Part shown: positions 39,101-46,400 of the stretch, in pieces | Position numbering within the stretch: the stretch's first letter is position 1 | Layout of the letters: each line of letters opens with the position of its first letter | Assembly (NCBI GenBank): GCA_035048485.1 | Contig: CM068587.1 | Span: 56,412,788 to 56,476,787 of the forward strand | Direction: 5' to 3' | Source of the DNA: Pteria penguin | Taxonomy: Eukaryota > Mollusca > Bivalvia > Pterioida > Pteriidae | DNA length: 64,000 nt | The notes under the pieces: model-generated | What the model saw: only the letters and a program-made list of their open reading frames with translations | Database searches by the model: none | Told to the model about the DNA's origin: nothing | Position numbers and translations under genes: made by a program

Positions 39101-40381
39101 TCTAATTTTTGTAAAAACATTTAGAAATTTACCATGAAACAAGTAAAATGTACCAACTTCCACATATTTTACAGGTATTGATATCTTTTTCTTCATTTTT
39201 GAGGAATTTATAATTTTAGGAGGGGGGGGGGTTAGGAGGGGGACTTGTACCAAACAATTTCAATTTTTTTTTGCAGGTCAAGTTCCAAGATGGGTTGGAT
39301 AGGACCATTTCTGCAGGAGCTATTGCCCTTGGACTTATTCCTATGATAAAATGTTATGTAACGCAATTAACTCCAGTAAATGTCAGATGTTTTTCATGAA
39401 AATCATGCCAAATGCGAATTGATCCTGTCCGAATTAAGCGACGGGCGTATTATGCCACGCTAGGCGTTGGTCTTGTTCAGTTATATCTCGACATGGAAGC
39501 AGGAGGTTACCAACCTTTTAAACATAGTGGCGCAACGCGGGAATCGAACCCGGATCGTCAGCGCCGCAAGCCAAGCGCTTAACCACTACACCAAGCTAGC
39601 CCCATTGTTGTACTTGGTACCTGTAGCTGCGGGACGTAATAATTTTATATCAATATAGGTATTGGATAGGTGACGTCACAAAATGACCATTACCAATGTT
39701 ACACGTGCAGTGATGTATTTAATGGTGTTGTTTACTCTTCTTTGTGTATACGTTTTGATAAATGTGTGTTATCATGAATGATTGTTTATTTTCATGTCTG
39801 TTTTCGGTTTCTTTTTTCATTATTGTTTCGTCTTTTTTACTCTCGTGTTGCACTTTTGCAGGATTGATATATTGTTCGATGTCAATGTAAGAAGTTACAC
39901 CTATCGTATTCTGAGTTTTAACTTCTTTACTCTCTTTACACTGTTAACAAGTAAGGCAGGATGTTTTAAATGATGATAATATTGTCGTGATTATTTTTTA
40001 TGAAATGTCTACTGTTTATCACTTTCTATTCTCGAGAGCTTTATTTTTGGTGATTTTGAACTCGGGGAATTCGTAAATTCGTGGGTATGACTCCACGCCG
40101 GTATAAAATTCTCACGTATACGATTATAAAAATGTTACAGGCACGTTGCTATCCTTCATACGAAACCGGTGTAGCCAAGTGGATGAGGTGATCGATTCGT
40201 GACCGGGAGGCCCGGGTTCGACTCCTGCCACGTGGGCACCGGTGTCATGTCTTCTGGACGGTAAAAACCGTGGTCCTGTGCCGCGGTATTCGTGGCACGT
40301 AAAAGATTCCACTGCTTAGGGAAGGCAGATGCTGTCACCATATACGTGAAATAATCGTGGAGTGACGCACAATAATAGTCC

Positions 40382-40413
<32 letters not shown>

Positions 40414-43400
40414 GTATATCAATCCCTTCATAATGTGATAGGCAAGTTGCTTCCCTTCGACATTAAAAATGTTACAGACACGTTGTTTCCCTATATACGA
40501 CTATTAAAATGCTACAGGCATATTGCTTTCCCTTCATACGACTATCAGAATGTTATACATTGCATCCCTTCATACGACTATCAAAATGATACAGGTGTGT
40601 TGCTTCCCTTCACACGACTATCAAAATGCTACAGCCATGTTGCTTCCCTTCATACGAATATCAATGTGTTACAGTCATGTTGATTCCCTTCACACGACTA
40701 TCAAAATGCTACAGCCATGTTGCTTCCCTTCATACGAATATTAATGTGTTACAGCCATGTTGCTTCCCTTCATACGACTATCAAAATGATACAGGTGTGT
40801 TGCTTCCCTTCGTAGAATATCAATGTGTTACAGCCATGTTGCTTCCCTTCATACAACTATCAAAATGCTACAGACATTCTGCTTCCCTTCATACGACTAT
40901 CAATGTGTTAAGGCACGTTGCTTCCCTTCGTACAACATTCAGTGTGTTGCAAGCACGTTGCTTCCCTTCATACGACATTCAGTGTGTTGCAAGCACGTTG
41001 CTTCCCATCAAACGACTATCATTGTGTTGCAAGCACGTTGCTTCCCATCGTACGACTATCATTGTGTTGCAAGCACGTTGCTTCCTTTCACGCGACTATC
41101 AATGTGTTACAGGCACGTTGCTTTCTTTTATACGGCTATCAGTGTCTTACAAGTACGTTGCTTCCCGCGAATATATCCAGCCTGAAATCCTTACGAAAAC
41201 AGTCGCGCGAAATATAAGTCCTTTACAGTATTTGATATTCATAGACCCAGGCAATTGCTGTAAATAAGATTAATTTGTATACATTATCGGATGATGTACT
41301 TTTTTCAATCTTTAAGTTTTTTATACTTTGCAGGCACGGGCATTTTTCTGATGAAGTACTTTTCCTCAATCTTTATGTTTTTTTTCATTATTTTGCAGGC
41401 ACGGGCATTTTTCCAGGCTGCTGTTATAATCGCACCCCACATGCACGAGCCACATTACAACTGGGCGGCATTAGCAGATCAGGTAGGTAATCCTTACAAG
41501 ACAGTTGTACAACATTGGTACTTACGATGTTATGGAGCAGGGTGGTCCAGTTGTATTGCACTGGGTTTCTATATATATCTGATCTGGCGACCGCGGATCA
41601 ATCCCGGTTTTCGGAGAGCAGCGTCTCCCTACCCTGCTGATGAGATGCACCATACCACAAACCGAGGTCAAAACTTAAGACAACGTAAGACTTATAACAT
41701 AACCAAATCTTTAGCAAGAATCGAACCCCCAAGCTTTTGGTAAGAAATCTTGCAATAAAACACCCCCTCTTCCCATTCCCGCTTCATTCAAGGCATAAAA
41801 ATGTAACATTTTAAGTTATAGTGATGATACATGTATATACTTCTCACACACTAAATAGATTTACCAAATATTCTAAATCAGTTGTAAACAAACAATCTAT
41901 TTATAAGCAAAATATGTATTAAAAATTCTTCAATTTGGAGAAAACAGACGTTACAAAGTTGTTTCCATCATTGTTCCTTCGTTACTGACATCATATTCTA
42001 GAGGATATCATGCTTTCTCTCTGTGATTAAGGATGTGAATCACGCCTGACTTTGGCTGGTTATTACCCCCTCTAGCTAGGGCATAAGTCAAGGTTCTATT
42101 GTTTACCGTATATTGATCTCAAATTATAGCGTGATTGAAGTGATTCATATAACAAATTATGTTATGAACAGTGATTCACACAATGAATTATATTATGAAG
42201 TGATTTTCCCTGATCCATTAAACTTTGCACTATGGCGGTCCAGCTCGTGTTGTAGTGTGGTGACGGACGGTCTCGTATGATACCTCGTATAATGACTATA
42301 AGGCTGCCCTGGTTGTCTCCCAGAAGACATCACCAATATTTAGCGGACAAAATTAATGTTTCATGGCTACTTATAATGTACATTTTCATATCCTCATCCG
42401 CATTACAGATGTGTTCTCAAGTAAGGTTGCTTTACATATCCAGTCGTGCTCAGGTCATTTCTGTATAAAAATGCAATAACAAACCATTTACTGATAGAAA
42501 ACCCATTTCTGGAATTGAAATTAACAGAAACATCTTTAAAAAAAACAACAACAAAAACACAAAAAGCAAAAAGCAAAAACCTTCTCTTCTCCTCGAAAGT
42601 GAGAGACATTTGCTGTCTGTGTGTGTTTCAATATGTGATGATTTATAAATTATTTTGTTTTTAAACATACTTTATTGCAGCTTGGGACCTTATTCATATT
42701 AATCATGGATTATTGAATTAAATTCAAGACTCTGGGTTCGAACCCACTCGGTTGCTCGCCGGCGTTCTGTACTTCCTGCCACACCGACGGAACAAAGATT
42801 CCATTTTTAACATTTAATTACACAGCACATACCATCTGAAAAGATGCGTATAAACCAGTAAGTTATGGTTATCCACCCGAAAATACGCAACATGAACCAG
42901 TAAATCATACGTACCCACCCGAAAATACGCAACATGAACCAGTTAATCATACGTACCCACCCGAAAATGGTCAATATATAAGCCAGGAAGTCATAATTAT
43001 CCGACCGAGAATATGCACTTTACACTTGTAAGTCATAGTTATTGACCAGAAAATACGTCATAAAAACCAGTGTGTCAGTTATCCAACCGAAATATGCAAT
43101 GTAAAGTAAACCATTAGGTCATAATATCTTCCTGAAAATATGCAATATAAATGATTATGCTATTCTCCTATCATTTACGTGTCTAGTATAACACGAGGCT
43201 GAAGGCCTCGGCACATATTAAAAAGGTTCATATTGTTCGGTATCTCATTGATGTATTCATATTTTATTACCATATGAAAAGCTAGTGTCTTAAGTAGCGT
43301 ATTTTCCTGAAAATCGCCACAGGTCGGTCTATATAAAGGGACATAACTATAAGTCGATATCTGAGGTCGTGAAGGGTCAGTTTTGATTTGTAACAGTGTC

Positions 43401-46400
43401 AAAAGGAAAGCCAAGAAGTGTTTGTCTAGCTCTCGTTGTTGAAGACTAAGCAAACCCTAGTGGATTGTTTGCAGTTTATGGAGTGATTGAGGTCATTGTA
43501 AAAGCAATTAATGCCGATTGTAGCTATAGCTTGGGAATATGCAGAGGTCAAAATAGGCCTGCAAATATGGTGGCTAGAGTTAGTTATAAATATGCAGCGG
43601 TTGGAACATTGGCTTCAAAGAATCTGCTTCACTTAATGCCATATATCTGTTGTACTGTAAGCCACCACAGTAGTGCACTGCGCATTTTCAGTGTCGTTTT
43701 ATCTTTGTGTAGAGATATATACAACTACTACTCTAATTAGTAGCTTTCGTTTACTGGTTTGTCGATGTTTTGATTATCCATTTGGACAAATCGGTAACTA
43801 GAAATAATTATTATGTAAGATCTTATATTATACTGGTATATTGCAGTAAAGACAATCAAAATGTTACTAGCATTAGCTTCCAATAAGAATCGAGCCCGCG
43901 ACTCTTTGGATTAGAACCTAATCGGATAAGCAATTTTCACACGTTCACTATATACAGTATCATCTACTTTCCGTTTTTGTCGTTGCATTATAATAATGAA
44001 ATTCCAAATAATTAGGTACTTTACTGCAAAGATCACTACTACTAACGGAAGTATAAAAGGGACATGTATATCTCGTGCGATATAGTTATATTGTGCGCAC
44101 GACATCAAAAGTCGTGCTCACGAGATAAAAAGTCGTGCGCACGAGATAATTATCTCGTGCACACGACTTACGAAGTCGTGTGCACGAGATAAAAAGACGT
44201 ACTCACGAGATAATTATGTCGTGCACACGACTTAATTAGCCAATAACAACATCTTTCACATTATTGCTATGGGTTTTCTTGCTTTATCAGAGATCTTACT
44301 GAATAAATCTCTGATGTAGAAAGAGTTCCCATTGAAATTAGGAACTGTGGCGCTTCAGCTAAATTTCATAATTTTGTTGAAATCAGGGGCTGGTTCAGGA
44401 TTTGGAGTTTTGGGGGGCGAAATCAGGTGAGATGTCTGGGGACCGTCTAGGTTAGGGTTAACTATAACTATCTCGTGCGCACGACTTAGTAAGTCGAGAT
44501 AATTTTTCTTTTACCACATGTCCCTTCCATACTTCCGTACTTACTAGAATATGATATTGAATATGACAAATTGGTATTCATATTTACGAGTGAACATATT
44601 GAAAAATAAATGAATACTAATAGGAATATAAACTAGTCTACACGGAACACTCTTCTATTTCAGCTCATGTGGTGTTTGATTAAACTGAATTAAGAACAGT
44701 TTTGCACATTGAGCGAAGATAAATGTCTTAAACAGAAAGTTATCAGATATGCCTGCCAAATAAAGTTTTATCAGAGCCCAATTAGGGATTTATGGGAAAT
44801 CAATTCACAACTGTTACCGGCTTACATTCGACTAGATTAAGACCAGTTAGGTCTTTTGATACTTCCAAATCCGTTATTAACGGCGTAATTTTCTGATAAG
44901 GCAGACTTTGCTAAGAGAAGATAATATGATGCATGTGCCTGGTGATTCAACCTTGAAGAGGAAAATCGAAATCAGTGACTTTTTGATTGGTCTCCTATGG
45001 TGACCTTTTGATTGGTCTCCCATGGTGGTCTTTTGAAGTTATCAAATGAGAGCTTTACTTTCATTTATTCTGGTGTACCTGCTTGTCTTTTTTGCTTGGG
45101 TTGAATTGTGTATTACGGTAAAATTATTGTGGTTGTTTGGTTTGGTTTGGTTTTATATTCATGTTTGTCTGTACGTCCTTGTATTATTGAAGGGTTATCA
45201 GAATATAAGTTCCCGAAGCAACTGTTTGGTTAGGGTTAAGCTCTCACTACGACTAAAATGCTTCGAAAATCCAAACGTTTCTTTAAAAAAAACTAATAAA
45301 GTTGACTAACTCGCTCTGGTCTGCAGTTTCTTTTGTGTAATCGGTGGTGTCCTGGTTATCTGTCCAGTTGGCGGCATCTATAGTTCAAAAACATATCTTG
45401 TTATAAATATGTAATGACTTACAATTGCTGATGTTAGTATGCATTGGAAGTTTGAAACTGTCATATGTATTATACTATTTTACGTGTATTATCGTTTGGT
45501 GTCATTTTGACCTTCCAGGAATTCTGACATTGATATATATGTAAATTAACTAATCTAAGTGTCAATAAATTAAAAGCCATTGGCATTGGAAGTATAAAAT
45601 CCTTTTGCCATTTTTGTAAATGTCTCTAGGTTAATTTGTTTTAAATTTTATCATTTACAGAAACATATTTACGTATTCTGGCAACCTATTGGTTTTGAAA
45701 TATTTCATAGTGATGTAGTCCAGTTTGTTTTAGATTTATTTTAAGCTCAAACAAAATTTCCTTTCTTTCATTTGGCGCTTTCGATACCAACATTGGCCAG
45801 GATGTTGCAGTGACAGGCCCGGGTTTAAGTGTTTCCCACCAATAGTCCCAGACAAATGCCCCGTTATAAAAAAAAATAATAAAAATGCATCTGTCATTTG
45901 GTGCCAGACTTATGCAAATAAAATGCCTAGCTCTTTTCACGTATGTCAGGAAATCCCTTTTTTACTTACAAACGAGAAGATTTATATACACCTAAACTTT
46001 AAGATCCAAAAGAACAATCCAAAAGTTAAATCAGCAGAATTATGATATGCCTTGTCATGTTTTCGGACATGTTGTTGTAGATTCTCGAAGTGCATTTTTA
46101 TAAGACGGCCGCCTTCCAAGTACGTTGTACTTGTGATGTAACTTAGAGAGACATATGATCCCTTAAGATTTACTTTATTGTTGTTTGGCCAAATGACAAG
46201 CGTTTCTGATAGTGGATTGCTAACGCTGATGGTGGTATTTTTGGAAAATACCTGTCACGATTCGTTATTCTCGGAGTGATAAGGAACGCCTTCTACAAAA
46301 GTCTGTAGTTTGTTGTTTTAGATGAGACATCTCTCGGCACTTTGAAATCTAGTTCTCTTGTAGCAATGTACGCTGCCTTGAAAGGAGTGTAGTGAACTAT

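Noticed and set aside
41291..41743. 150-codon ORF overlapping TTC8 exon 10
   Set aside because: It is exon 10 read through into both flanking introns. The true exon is 41399-41482.
43880..43930. tRNA-like stretch on the minus strand
   Set aside because: The B-box match is poor and no cloverleaf forms.
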